Source of the DNA: Aquimarina sp. Aq107
GTDB taxonomy: Bacteria > Bacteroidota > Bacteroidia > Flavobacteriales > Flavobacteriaceae
NCBI RefSeq assembly: GCF_943733665.1
Contig: NZ_OX030782.1
Location: 5,194,501-5,258,500, forward strand
DNA: 64,000 nucleotides
Reading direction: 5' to 3'
The translations under genes were made by a program, and so were the position numbers. The notes below the pieces were generated by a model. The model ran no database searches and had not been told where the DNA came from. It saw only the letters and a program-made list of their open reading frames with translations. Positions 34,654 to 43,360 of this stretch are shown in pieces. Numbering within the stretch: position 1 is the first letter of the stretch; every line of letters starts with the position of its first letter.

Positions 34654-35532
34654 TTAATAATATAATTCATCAGTTCTCAGATTTAGAAAACGTTGTGTAG
34701 CAAAAAATGTACTAATCCAGGTAATTAAAATCCCGATCCCAAAAACTCCACCGAATAAACCAATCAATAATATTTTGTCACTAAGTAATGTTAACTCCGG
34801 AAAAGCCTTATCTAAATAATATAAAACTACTCCAACTCCAATTAGCGCAACAATAGCACCTATCATCCCTAAGCGAACACTTTTCCAAACAAAAGGTTTG
34901 CGTATAAACCTTTTCGTGGCGCCTACCATCTGCATAGTCTTAATAATAAATCGTTTAGAATAAACGGAAAGTCTTATAGAACTATTAATTAAAAGTACTG
35001 CGATAAAAGTAAAAATCCCACTAATCAACAACACCCAAAAGCTAATTTTCTTGATGTTATCATTTAGCAAGGATATAAGCGGTTTATCATATGTTACTTC
35101 GTCAACAAAATCTTTTTTGGTAATAGTAGTAGTAATTTCATCAATTTTTACTTGATCTACAAAGTCGGCTTTAAGATAAACATCAATTGAATTTTGTAAA
35201 GGATTATAACCAAGAAAATCCATAAAATTCTCTCCTATATCTTTGCTGTGCTCTTCGGCCGCTTCTTCCTTAGAAATGTAGGTAGTTGATTTTGTGTATT
35301 CTGCAAGTGCTAAACTTTTTTCCATCTGTTTTATCTCTACTTCTTTGGCAGTATCTTTTAAATAAATGGTAAGTGCAATTTTTTCTTTAAAGTGATCAGC
35401 TACTTTTTTAGTGTTTAATACCAAAAGCCCTAATAAACCTAAAAGGAAAAGTACCAGAGAGATACTAATCACCACAGAGAAGTAAGAGGATATTAGTCTA
35501 CGCTTCTGATATTTTTCGAAAGATGAGCCCAT
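34654..35532 (-). CDS. ftsX: Cell division permease-like protein FtsX
   Basis: A 292-aa protein with four membrane helices: one near residues 17-38, then a periplasmic domain of about 130 residues (KEKIALTIYLKDTAKEVEI), and three C-terminal helices. FtsX with FtsE regulates peptidoglycan hydrolases at the septum. ftsE is not adjacent, as is common in Bacteroidetes. It is the first gene of the minus-strand cluster. Confidence 0.92.
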   Translation of the reverse strand: MGSSFEKYQKRRLISSYFSVVISISLVLFLLGLLGLLVLNTKKVADHFKEKIALTIYLKDTAKEVEIKQMEKSLALAEYTKSTTYISKEEAAEEHSKDIGENFMDFLGYNPLQNSIDVYLKADFVDQVKIDEITTTITKKDFVDEVTYDKPLISLLNDNIKKISFWVLLISGIFTFIAVLLINSSIRLSVYSKRFIIKTMQMVGATKRFIRKPFVWKSVRLGMIGAIVALIGVGVVLYYLDKAFPELTLLSDKILLIGLFGGVFGIGILITWISTFFATQRFLNLRTDELYY

Positions 35533-35639
35533 AGAGATTTGTTTTGCAGGTAAAAATAATAAAGAATAGTTAACTAATTTTGGTTTCTTAATAAATAACG
35601 CAAACTTACAAGCATTGTTATTTTAATATAGCTTATAAT

Positions 35640-36572
35640 ATGCATACAGTAATTATTGGTGTTGGCGGTGTTGGAGGATATTTCGGAGGGAAAATATCTC
35701 ATTCTGGACAAAAAGTATCTATGATTGCTAGAGGAAACCATCTTCAAGCAATACTTAATAATGGATTAAAGATTAAAAGTATTGATGGGGATTTCGAAAC
35801 TCAGCCTTTTCTTGTAACGGATAATATCGAAAAAGTTGATAAGGCGGACTTGATATTAATATGTACTAAATCTTGGCAGGTAAAACAAGCAACCGAACTG
35901 ATTAAACCAATTCTAAAAGATAATACCCTCGTGATTCCTTTGCAAAATGGTGCAGATAATGCGGAGAAAGTGATGTCTGTAATTGATAAAAAGCATGTAT
36001 TAGGCGGATTGTGTAAAATTTATAGTAAGATAGAATCTCCTGGAATTATTTCACATTTTGGTCATACTCCAGAGGTGATTTTTGGAGAATTAAATGAAAA
36101 TACTTCGCAGCATTTATTAAAAGTAAAAGAAGTTTTTGATAAATCAGGATTTAAGAATAGAGTTTCAGAAAAAATTCAAGTAGATATCTGGAGTAAATTT
36201 ATGTTCATTGCTACCGTTAGTGGCCTAGGGGCATTGACAAGAGCAACAATAGGAGAAATGTATGCGCATCCAGAATTGAATAAAATGCTTAAGAATACTG
36301 CTCTCGAGATATATAAAGTCGCTCTAAAAAAAGAAGTTGTAATGCCACCAAACATTGTGGAGGGAATTATGAATTTTATAGGTAAACAGCCGTATACTGC
36401 AACAGCCTCTACACAGCGGGATATTATGGAGGGTAAGCCTTCAGAGTTAGATAATTTTAATGGATTTATTGTGAAAGAAGGTGAAAAACTAGGCGTAGAG
36501 ACACCTACAAATACATTTATTTATAGTTGTTTACAACCAATGGAAGCAAAAGCTAGAAAGGCTAAAAACTAA
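35640..36572 (+). CDS. 2-dehydropantoate 2-reductase family protein
   Basis: A 310-aa NADPH-dependent reductase of the PanE/ApbA family, which makes pantoate for CoA synthesis. Nucleotide loop GVGGVGGYFGG at the N-terminus, CTKSWQVKQATELI, PLQNGADNAE and the catalytic-lysine region VDIWSKFMFIATVSGLGAL. Members of the family also act on other keto acids, so panE is probable, not certain. Confidence 0.88.
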   Translation: MHTVIIGVGGVGGYFGGKISHSGQKVSMIARGNHLQAILNNGLKIKSIDGDFETQPFLVTDNIEKVDKADLILICTKSWQVKQATELIKPILKDNTLVIPLQNGADNAEKVMSVIDKKHVLGGLCKIYSKIESPGIISHFGHTPEVIFGELNENTSQHLLKVKEVFDKSGFKNRVSEKIQVDIWSKFMFIATVSGLGALTRATIGEMYAHPELNKMLKNTALEIYKVALKKEVVMPPNIVEGIMNFIGKQPYTATASTQRDIMEGKPSELDNFNGFIVKEGEKLGVETPTNTFIYSCLQPMEAKARKAKN

Positions 36573-36605
36573 GATAAAAAAGTACACTTAACTCGCATAA
36601 AATCG

Positions 36606-36613
36606 TAAATTTG
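36606..36613 (+). promoter_or_regulatory. -7 promoter box (TAAATTTG) for leuS
   Basis: Matches the TAnnTTTG consensus, 18 bases before the leuS start. Confidence 0.5.
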
Positions 36614-36631
36614 CGGTCTTAATTTCAGATC

Positions 36632-39445
36632 ATGAGTTACGATTTTAATACGATTGAAGCCAGATGGCAAGCCTATTGGGCAGAGAATGGAACGTTTAAA
36701 GCTGAAAATAATAGCGATAAACCAAAATATTATGTACTTGATATGTTCCCTTATCCGTCTGGAGCTGGACTTCATGTTGGGCATCCATTAGGATATATTG
36801 CTAGTGATATCTATGCTCGATATAAACGACACAAAGGTTTCAATGTATTACATCCACAAGGATATGACTCATTTGGGTTGCCAGCAGAGCAATATGCTAT
36901 CCAGACTGGGCAACATCCTGCAATTACTACTAAGGATAATATTGCTAGATATCGTCAACAATTAGATAAGATTGGTTTTTCTTTTGATTGGAGTCGAGAA
37001 GTTAAAACGAGTGATCCTACATTTTATAAATGGACTCAGTGGATTTTTATTCAGCTTTTTAATTCTTGGTATGATAATAACGCTGATAAAGCAAGACCAA
37101 TTGCTGAATTAGAACAATTGTTTTCCGAAGAAGGAAATACAAATATTAATGCAGTATGTGATGAAGATGTGATTGTTTTCACGTCTGAAGATTGGAATGC
37201 TTTTTCATCTAAAGAAAAACAAGAAGTATTATTAAAATATAGATTAACCTATCTTGCCGAAACAGAAGTTAACTGGTGTCCGCAATTAGGAACAGTGTTA
37301 GCAAATGACGAAATCGTTAATGGAGTTTCTGAACGTGGTGGTTATCCGGTGATCCGTAAAAAGATGACGCAATGGAGTATGCGTATTTCTGCATATGCAC
37401 AACGTTTAATTGACGGATTAAATACGATTGATTGGCCACAGCCTCTAAAAGATTCTCAAACGAATTGGATTGGTCGTTCAGAAGGAGCAAGTGTAACCTT
37501 TAATGTAAAAGGTCATGATGAGGTGATCGATGTGTTTACTACGCGTCCCGATACTATTTTTGGTGTAAGTTTTATGACATTGGCTCCAGAACATGAATTG
37601 GTAGCTAAAATTACTACTCCCGAACAAAAAGAAGCGATAAATACATATATAGAAGCTACAGCAAAACGTAGTGAACGTGATCGTATGGCTGATGTAAAAA
37701 CAATCAGTGGTGTTTTTACAGGTGCTTACGCAGAGCATCCATTTACAAAAGAACCTGTGCCGATCTGGATTGGCGATTATGTGTTAGCGGGATACGGAAC
37801 TGGAGCAGTTATGGCTGTACCTTGCGGAGATCAACGTGATTATGATTTTGCAAAACACTTTGGGATTGATATTCCTAATATTTTTGAAGACGTAGATATT
37901 TCTGAAGAAGCTTTTGCAGATAAAGACAATACGATTATTGCTAATTCTGATTTCTTAAATGGTTTGAAATATAAAAAAGCAGTAAAAACTGCGATTTATG
38001 AACTAGAGAAATTAGGTCAAGGAAAAGGTAAAATTAATTATAGATTGCGTGATGCAGTATTTAGTCGTCAGCGATATTGGGGAGAGCCGTTTCCGGTATA
38101 TTATGTAGATAGTATGCCGCAAATGATTGAGCTAAAACATTTACCAATAGAATTACCTGAAGTAGAAAAATATTTACCAACCGAAACAGGTGAACCGCCA
38201 TTAGGTAGAGCAGATGTTTGGGCTTGGGATACTACTAAAAATGAAGTCGTATCTAATGATTTTATAGATCATGATACAGTTTTTCCTTTGGAGTTAAATA
38301 CCATGCCGGGTTGGGCGGGAAGTTCATATTACTTTAATAGATACATGGATCCTAATAATGAAGATGAGGTTTTTTCACAGGATGCAATTAACTACTGGAA
38401 AGAAGTAGATCTATATATAGGAGGAAGTGAGCACGCAACTGGTCACTTATTATATGCACGTTTCTGGCAGAAATTTTTATTTGATAGAGGAATTGTTCCT
38501 GTGGATGAATTTGCGAAAAAGTTGATCAACCAAGGGATGATTTTGGGTACAAGTGCAATTGTTTATAGGGTCAGTGGCACGAATAAATATATTTCCAAAG
38601 GATTGAAAGATCAGTACGATGTAGAGGAACTTAGAGTGGATGTTAATATGATAAATGCATCTGATGAGTTATTGCCTGAGGATTTAAAAAATTGGCAACC
38701 GCAATTTAAGGATGCAGAATTTGAACTTGAAAATGGTAAGTACATTGTCGGGAGAGAGGTAGAGAAAATGTCTAAAAGATGGTTTAATGTGGTAAATCCG
38801 GATGGTGTTTGCGATCAATATGGAGCTGATAGTTTACGATTATACGAAATGTTCTTAGGACCATTGGAGCAAGCAAAACCTTGGAATACAGCAGGAATTA
38901 CTGGTGTGCATGGATTTTTAAAGAGATTATGGAAACTATACCATAATGGAGATGTGTTTGGTGTGACTGATTCAGAACCCACAAAAGATAACTTAAAGAC
39001 ATTGCATAAAACCATCAAAAAGGTAGAAGAAGATATAGAGAACTTTTCTTTTAATACTTCGGTAAGTACCTTTATGATTGCAGTAAATGAATTAACTGCT
39101 CAGAAATGTAATAGCAAAGAAATTTTAGAACCGTTATTGGTACTGGTTTCTCCTTACGCTCCGCATATTGCAGAAGAATTATGGAATAAATTAGGCCATA
39201 ATGAATCTATAGCTACAGCTGCTTTTCCAGTTTTTGAGGAAAAACATTTGGTAGAAAGCACAAAACAATATCCTATATCCTTTAATGGTAAGATGCGTTT
39301 TACAATGGAACTTCCTTTGGATTTAAGTAAAGAAGATATTGAGGCTGCAGTTATGGCACACGAAAAAACACAACAACAATTAGATGGACGTACGCCTAAA
39401 AAAGTAATCGTTGTACCTGGAAAGATTGTGAATGTTGTTGGGTAG
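36632..39445 (+). CDS. leuS: Leucyl-tRNA synthetase
   Basis: A 937-aa class I synthetase. HVGH (residues 48-51) and KMSKR (712-716, with Arg where KMSKS has Ser) form the active site; the CP1 editing domain is present (TTRPDTIFG, GYGTGAVMAVP). Compared with E. coli LeuRS there is an insertion around residues 153-207 and another of about 60-70 residues just before KMSKR; the zinc-ligand cysteines after VNWCP are replaced (GVSERGG). These features fit Bacteroidetes LeuRS. Confidence 0.97.
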   Translation: MSYDFNTIEARWQAYWAENGTFKAENNSDKPKYYVLDMFPYPSGAGLHVGHPLGYIASDIYARYKRHKGFNVLHPQGYDSFGLPAEQYAIQTGQHPAITTKDNIARYRQQLDKIGFSFDWSREVKTSDPTFYKWTQWIFIQLFNSWYDNNADKARPIAELEQLFSEEGNTNINAVCDEDVIVFTSEDWNAFSSKEKQEVLLKYRLTYLAETEVNWCPQLGTVLANDEIVNGVSERGGYPVIRKKMTQWSMRISAYAQRLIDGLNTIDWPQPLKDSQTNWIGRSEGASVTFNVKGHDEVIDVFTTRPDTIFGVSFMTLAPEHELVAKITTPEQKEAINTYIEATAKRSERDRMADVKTISGVFTGAYAEHPFTKEPVPIWIGDYVLAGYGTGAVMAVPCGDQRDYDFAKHFGIDIPNIFEDVDISEEAFADKDNTIIANSDFLNGLKYKKAVKTAIYELEKLGQGKGKINYRLRDAVFSRQRYWGEPFPVYYVDSMPQMIELKHLPIELPEVEKYLPTETGEPPLGRADVWAWDTTKNEVVSNDFIDHDTVFPLELNTMPGWAGSSYYFNRYMDPNNEDEVFSQDAINYWKEVDLYIGGSEHATGHLLYARFWQKFLFDRGIVPVDEFAKKLINQGMILGTSAIVYRVSGTNKYISKGLKDQYDVEELRVDVNMINASDELLPEDLKNWQPQFKDAEFELENGKYIVGREVEKMSKRWFNVVNPDGVCDQYGADSLRLYEMFLGPLEQAKPWNTAGITGVHGFLKRLWKLYHNGDVFGVTDSEPTKDNLKTLHKTIKKVEEDIENFSFNTSVSTFMIAVNELTAQKCNSKEILEPLLVLVSPYAPHIAEELWNKLGHNESIATAAFPVFEEKHLVESTKQYPISFNGKMRFTMELPLDLSKEDIEAAVMAHEKTQQQLDGRTPKKVIVVPGKIVNVVG

Positions 39446-39464
39446 TTCTTAGAAAGAAATTTAT

Positions 39465-39523
39465 GTCAGTTTGAGCCTGTCGAAGACTTTTGTGTTGTAA
39501 TACTTCGACAGGCTCAGTGTGAC
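39465..39523. repeat. REP-like inverted repeat
   Basis: Left arm 39465-39485 and right arm 39503-39523 pair over 21 bases with three mismatches; the inner 14 bases (TGAGCCTGTCGAAG with CTTCGACAGGCTCA) are perfect. The core is a sequence I know as a recurrent intergenic element in flavobacterial genomes. It fills the gap between leuS and the SemiSWEET gene and may also act as a terminator-like hairpin. Confidence 0.75.
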
Positions 39524-39535
39524 TATAATAAGTTT

Positions 39536-39817
39536 ATGACTTTTTTAGTAACAGATATGATCAACTCAGTAGAAATTCTTGGATTTGTTGCAGCAACCTT
39601 AACAACAGCTGCTTTTTTACCACAGGTGTATAAAACCTGGAAGACTAAATCTGCTGAAAGTTTATCACTATCTATGTTATTAATTTTTGTGACTGGAGTA
39701 TCATGTTGGCTGGGTTATGGTCTTTTGATAAAAAGTTTACCTATAATTTTATGCAATCTGATTACTTTGATATCAGGCTTTTTATTGCTCTATTTTAAAA
39801 TTCGCTATAAAAACTAA
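39536..39817 (+). CDS. SemiSWEET sugar transporter (PQ-loop)
   Basis: A 93-aa protein with three membrane helices and the PQ-loop in AAFLPQVYKTWKTKSAESLS, the bacterial half-transporter of the SWEET/MtN3 family that works as a homodimer for sugars such as sucrose or glucose. A second ATG at 39557 is closer to the family N-terminus and equally possible. Substrate unknown. Confidence 0.85.
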   Translation: MTFLVTDMINSVEILGFVAATLTTAAFLPQVYKTWKTKSAESLSLSMLLIFVTGVSCWLGYGLLIKSLPIILCNLITLISGFLLLYFKIRYKN

Positions 39818-39950
39818 AGAAAACTGCCAATCCTGATTGTTTTTTAACAAGTTTTACTAAGTTTTGGTAAATTACGGATAAGATATTTTTTAAGTGTATT
39901 TTATTGGTTTATTTCAAGAAAACTTCTATTTTCGACCCAAAAATAAGAAT

Positions 39951-41066
39951 ATGATAATTGGTGTTCCTAAGGAAATCAAGAATAACGAGAACAGAGTAGG
40001 TGTTACGCCTGCTGGTACGATGGCACTCGTTGGACATGGTCACACTGTTTTCATTCAGCAAAATGCTGGTCTTCAGAGTGGTTTTAGTGACGAAGAATAT
40101 ATTGAGGCTGGTGCAAAAATATTACCTACTATAGAAGAGGTGTATGCAACGGCAGAAATGATTATAAAGGTGAAGGAGCCTATAGAACCAGAATATAAAT
40201 TGATCAAGAAAGATCAATTATTATTCACTTATTTCCATTTCGCATCAAGTGAGCCTTTAACAAAAGCTATGATCGAGAATGGATCGGTTTGTATCTCTTA
40301 CGAAACAGTAGAAGATCCTGATCGTAGTTTGCCATTACTTACACCGATGAGTGAAGTAGCGGGACGTATGTCGATCCAACAAGGAGCTAAATATTTGGAG
40401 AAACCATTAAAAGGAAGAGGAATTCTTCTTGGTGGTGTGCCTGGAGTTGCTCCAGCTAAGGTATTAGTTCTTGGTGGTGGTGTAGTAGGTACTCAAGCAG
40501 CTAAGATGGCAGCAGGAATGGGAGCTGATGTAACTATTCTTGATATTAGTATGAAAAGATTACGTTACCTAGATGACGTAATGCCTGCCAATGTAAATAC
40601 TGAATTTTCTAACGAATATACAGTTCGTAAACATATAAAAACATCTGATTTAATTATTGGAGGTGTATTAATACCAGGAGCAAAAGCGCCTAAGCTTATC
40701 ACTCGTGATATGCTTAAAGATATGCGAACAGGAACGGTATTGGTAGATGTAGCTGTAGATCAAGGCGGTTGTTTTGAAACTACAAAACCAACTACACATC
40801 AAGATCCAGTTTATATTATAGATGATGTGGTGCATTATTCTGTAGCAAATATGCCAGGAGCAGTACCTTATACGTCAACTTTGGCACTTACCAATGTAAC
40901 TTTGTCATATGCTATCCAATTAGCAAATAAAGGTTGGAAAGCAGCTTGTGCAGATAACGAACCTCTTAAAAAAGGATTAAACGTAATCAATGGAGATGTT
41001 GTGTATCCTGCTATTTCAGAAGCATTTAACCTTCCTCTGGAAGATGTAAATAACTATTTAAGTTAA
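39951..41066 (+). CDS. ald: Alanine dehydrogenase
   Basis: A 371-aa NAD-dependent enzyme interconverting L-alanine and pyruvate plus ammonium. MIIGVPKEIKNNENRVGVTP is the family start, so the ATG at 39951 is chosen over an upstream one at 39894. KVKEPIEPEY, VLGGGVVGTQAAKMAAGMGA (NAD loop) and VDQGGCFETTKPTTH are present. A terminator follows. Confidence 0.96.
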   Translation: MIIGVPKEIKNNENRVGVTPAGTMALVGHGHTVFIQQNAGLQSGFSDEEYIEAGAKILPTIEEVYATAEMIIKVKEPIEPEYKLIKKDQLLFTYFHFASSEPLTKAMIENGSVCISYETVEDPDRSLPLLTPMSEVAGRMSIQQGAKYLEKPLKGRGILLGGVPGVAPAKVLVLGGGVVGTQAAKMAAGMGADVTILDISMKRLRYLDDVMPANVNTEFSNEYTVRKHIKTSDLIIGGVLIPGAKAPKLITRDMLKDMRTGTVLVDVAVDQGGCFETTKPTTHQDPVYIIDDVVHYSVANMPGAVPYTSTLALTNVTLSYAIQLANKGWKAACADNEPLKKGLNVINGDVVYPAISEAFNLPLEDVNNYLS

Positions 41067-41102
41067 ACTCGACTTATTGGCTAACTCAAGTTTATTTAAC
41101 TG

Positions 41103-41130
41103 AAAACCTCGTCTTTATGGCGAGGTTTTT
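41103..41130 (+). terminator. Intrinsic terminator after ald
   Basis: AAAACCTCG and CGAGGTTTT form a 9-bp stem with a 9-base loop, followed by T and TTTT a few bases on. Confidence 0.75.
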
Positions 41131-41171
41131 GCTTTTATTGTTGTAAATTTAATAACAAAAAGTTTTTAATT

Positions 41172-41864
41172 ATGATGGGATATTATGTAATAGCAGGGAT
41201 TATCTTCTTAGTAAGTTCTTATGTTAGTAATAAACTAAAAAGTAAATTCAAGCATTATTCTAATGTACACTTACAAAATGGAATGAGTGGAGCTGAGATT
41301 GCTCAAAAAATGTTGGATGATAATGGGATACGTGATGTAAAGGTTATTTCGACTAAAGGACAATTAACGGATCACTATAATCCTAGAAATAAAACAGTTA
41401 ATCTAAGCGAGGTAGTGTATAGTCAAAGAAATGCAGCCGCTGCAGCCGTAGCAGCTCATGAGGTGGGTCATGCAGTACAACATGCAACAGCATATAGTTG
41501 GCTTACAATGAGATCTAAGATTGTTCCGGCTGTAGGTATTGCTAGTAAGTTGTCGAACCTTGTTATCATGGTTGGTTTAGGATTGTCTTTTACAGGTTCT
41601 TTACTTGGAAATACAATCTTTCTAATTGGTATTATTTTGTTTGCAGTGACTACATTATTCGCTTTTATTACACTTCCGGTGGAGTATGATGCTAGTAATC
41701 GTGCGTTAGCTTGGTTAGAAGATAATAGAATGGTTAACCAAGAAGAATATAATGGTGCAAAAGATGCGTTAAAATGGGCAGCAAGAACTTATTTAGTAGC
41801 TGCTTTAGGATCCTTAGCGACATTACTTTATTTTATATCCATGTTTTTAGGCAGAAGAGATTAG
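41172..41864 (+). CDS. YugP-like zinc metallopeptidase
   Basis: A 230-aa membrane protein: N-terminal helix, metal-binding AAHEVGHAVQH (HExxH type), then three or four further helices and VEYDASNRALAWLE, where a third zinc ligand is expected. This family is predicted to be membrane-bound metallopeptidases of unknown substrate. Either of the two adjacent ATG codons (41172, 41175) could start it. Confidence 0.9.
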   Translation: MMGYYVIAGIIFLVSSYVSNKLKSKFKHYSNVHLQNGMSGAEIAQKMLDDNGIRDVKVISTKGQLTDHYNPRNKTVNLSEVVYSQRNAAAAAVAAHEVGHAVQHATAYSWLTMRSKIVPAVGIASKLSNLVIMVGLGLSFTGSLLGNTIFLIGIILFAVTTLFAFITLPVEYDASNRALAWLEDNRMVNQEEYNGAKDALKWAARTYLVAALGSLATLLYFISMFLGRRD

Positions 41865-41944
41865 ATAATATAGAAGGATATTAGCCTTTGTCTTGTTTTT
41901 ATTTCAGTATCTTTTGGCACTAATTTTATATATAAAATAAATTG

Positions 41945-43360
41945 GTGAAAAAGGTAATTATCATTGGTGCTGGACCAGCAGGATTAAGCGCTGCGTATAC
42001 GCTAAGTAAAAATGATATAGATGTGGTGGTTTTTGAGGCATCTCCTAATATTGGAGGAATGTCTAGAAGTTTTGACCTTTGGGGACAAAGAGTAGACTTA
42101 GGGCCGCATAGGTTCTTTTCTAAAGAACCTAAAATCAATAATTTTTTTGATGAAATAATAAAAGAAGATTATACATTAGTAAGTCGTCTTACACGTATAT
42201 ATTACAAAAAACGTTTTTTTGATTACCCTCTTAAATTGTTAAATGTACTGAGTAATCTATCAATTGCTACCATTTTTAGTATTCTATTTTATTATGGAAA
42301 ACAGCGCATATTCCCAATTAGAAATCCGGAAACCTTCGAAAAATGGGTTACTAATCGTTTTGGAAAAAAGCTATATACTATTTTCTTTAAATATTATACA
42401 GAAAAATTATGGGGTATACCCTGCTCTAAAATTGATGCCGATTGGGCTGCGCAACGAATAAAAGGACTCTCTTTGTTTGAAGCGGTATGGAACGCTTTTA
42501 AAGGAAATAAGGGAAATAAACATAAAACTTTGGTGGATGAATTTTCATATCCCAAAAATGGTACAGGTACTCTATATGAACGTTCAGCTAGTTATGTCGA
42601 GGAGAATGGTGGCGTTATACATAAAAATAAGCCTGTTCAGAGTATAGTTATAGAGAATAATCAGTGTAAAGGAGTAATAACAATAGATGGAGAGAAACAT
42701 GAAGCTGATTATGTAATATCATCTATGCCGCTAACCTCTTTGCTCAAAGGAATAGGTTCTGTTCCAAAGTCGGTTTTAGACGCCTCTAATAAGTTATATT
42801 TTAGAAACACAATTTTGGTGTATTTAGAGATAGATAGAGATGATTTATTTGAGGATAATTGGATTTACGTGCATTCTCCAGAAGTTAGACATGGGAGAAT
42901 TACTAATTTTAGGAATTGGTGTCCAAGTTTAAATAAAGGTAAAAACAGCACTATTCTGTGTTTAGAATTTTGGGCTTTTGATGCAGACCCAGTATGGAAA
43001 GAAAAGGATCAATATCTTAGCGATTTAGCTATCAAAGAGCTGAAAACTCTAAAATTAATAGGAGAGACAGAAATAATAGAAAATACCAAGATTGTACGAG
43101 TTCCTAAATGTTATCCTGTATACGAAATAGGATATCGTAAGCATCTTGATGTTATAGAAGATTATCTTATTGGGATAGACAAATTAACTCCAATAGGTAG
43201 ATATGGTGCTTTTAAATATAATAATCAGGATCATTCTATTTTAATGGGAATCCTAGCAGCAGAGAATATCGTAAACAACACCAAAATTGATTTATGGAAA
43301 ATTAATACAGATACAGAATATCAGGAAGATGGTGAAGTTAAGGATGTATTAATTCAATAA
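41945..43360 (+). CDS. FAD-dependent oxidoreductase, UDP-galactopyranose-mutase-like
   Basis: A 471-aa protein with an N-terminal FAD-binding loop IIIGAGPAGLSAAYTL, VFEASPNIGGMSRS and VDLGPHRFF, and a C-terminal IGRYGAFKYNNQDHSILMG flavin contact, as in the amine oxidase/protoporphyrinogen-oxidase-like group near Glf. In polysaccharide regions such proteins modify sugar nucleotides. It starts with GTG at 41945 (a TTG lies directly before). The 3' end overlaps a membrane glycosyltransferase-like gene by 12 bases on the opposite strand. Confidence 0.8.
   Translation: MKKVIIIGAGPAGLSAAYTLSKNDIDVVVFEASPNIGGMSRSFDLWGQRVDLGPHRFFSKEPKINNFFDEIIKEDYTLVSRLTRIYYKKRFFDYPLKLLNVLSNLSIATIFSILFYYGKQRIFPIRNPETFEKWVTNRFGKKLYTIFFKYYTEKLWGIPCSKIDADWAAQRIKGLSLFEAVWNAFKGNKGNKHKTLVDEFSYPKNGTGTLYERSASYVEENGGVIHKNKPVQSIVIENNQCKGVITIDGEKHEADYVISSMPLTSLLKGIGSVPKSVLDASNKLYFRNTILVYLEIDRDDLFEDNWIYVHSPEVRHGRITNFRNWCPSLNKGKNSTILCLEFWAFDADPVWKEKDQYLSDLAIKELKTLKLIGETEIIENTKIVRVPKCYPVYEIGYRKHLDVIEDYLIGIDKLTPIGRYGAFKYNNQDHSILMGILAAENIVNNTKIDLWKINTDTEYQEDGEVKDVLIQ

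Noticed and set aside
41916..41932. TTGGCACTAATTTTATA as a sigma-54 promoter before the FAD oxidoreductase
   Set aside because: The -24 half (TGGCAC) is perfect, but the -12 half reads TTTA instead of TTGC, and the region has no activator-like repeats.
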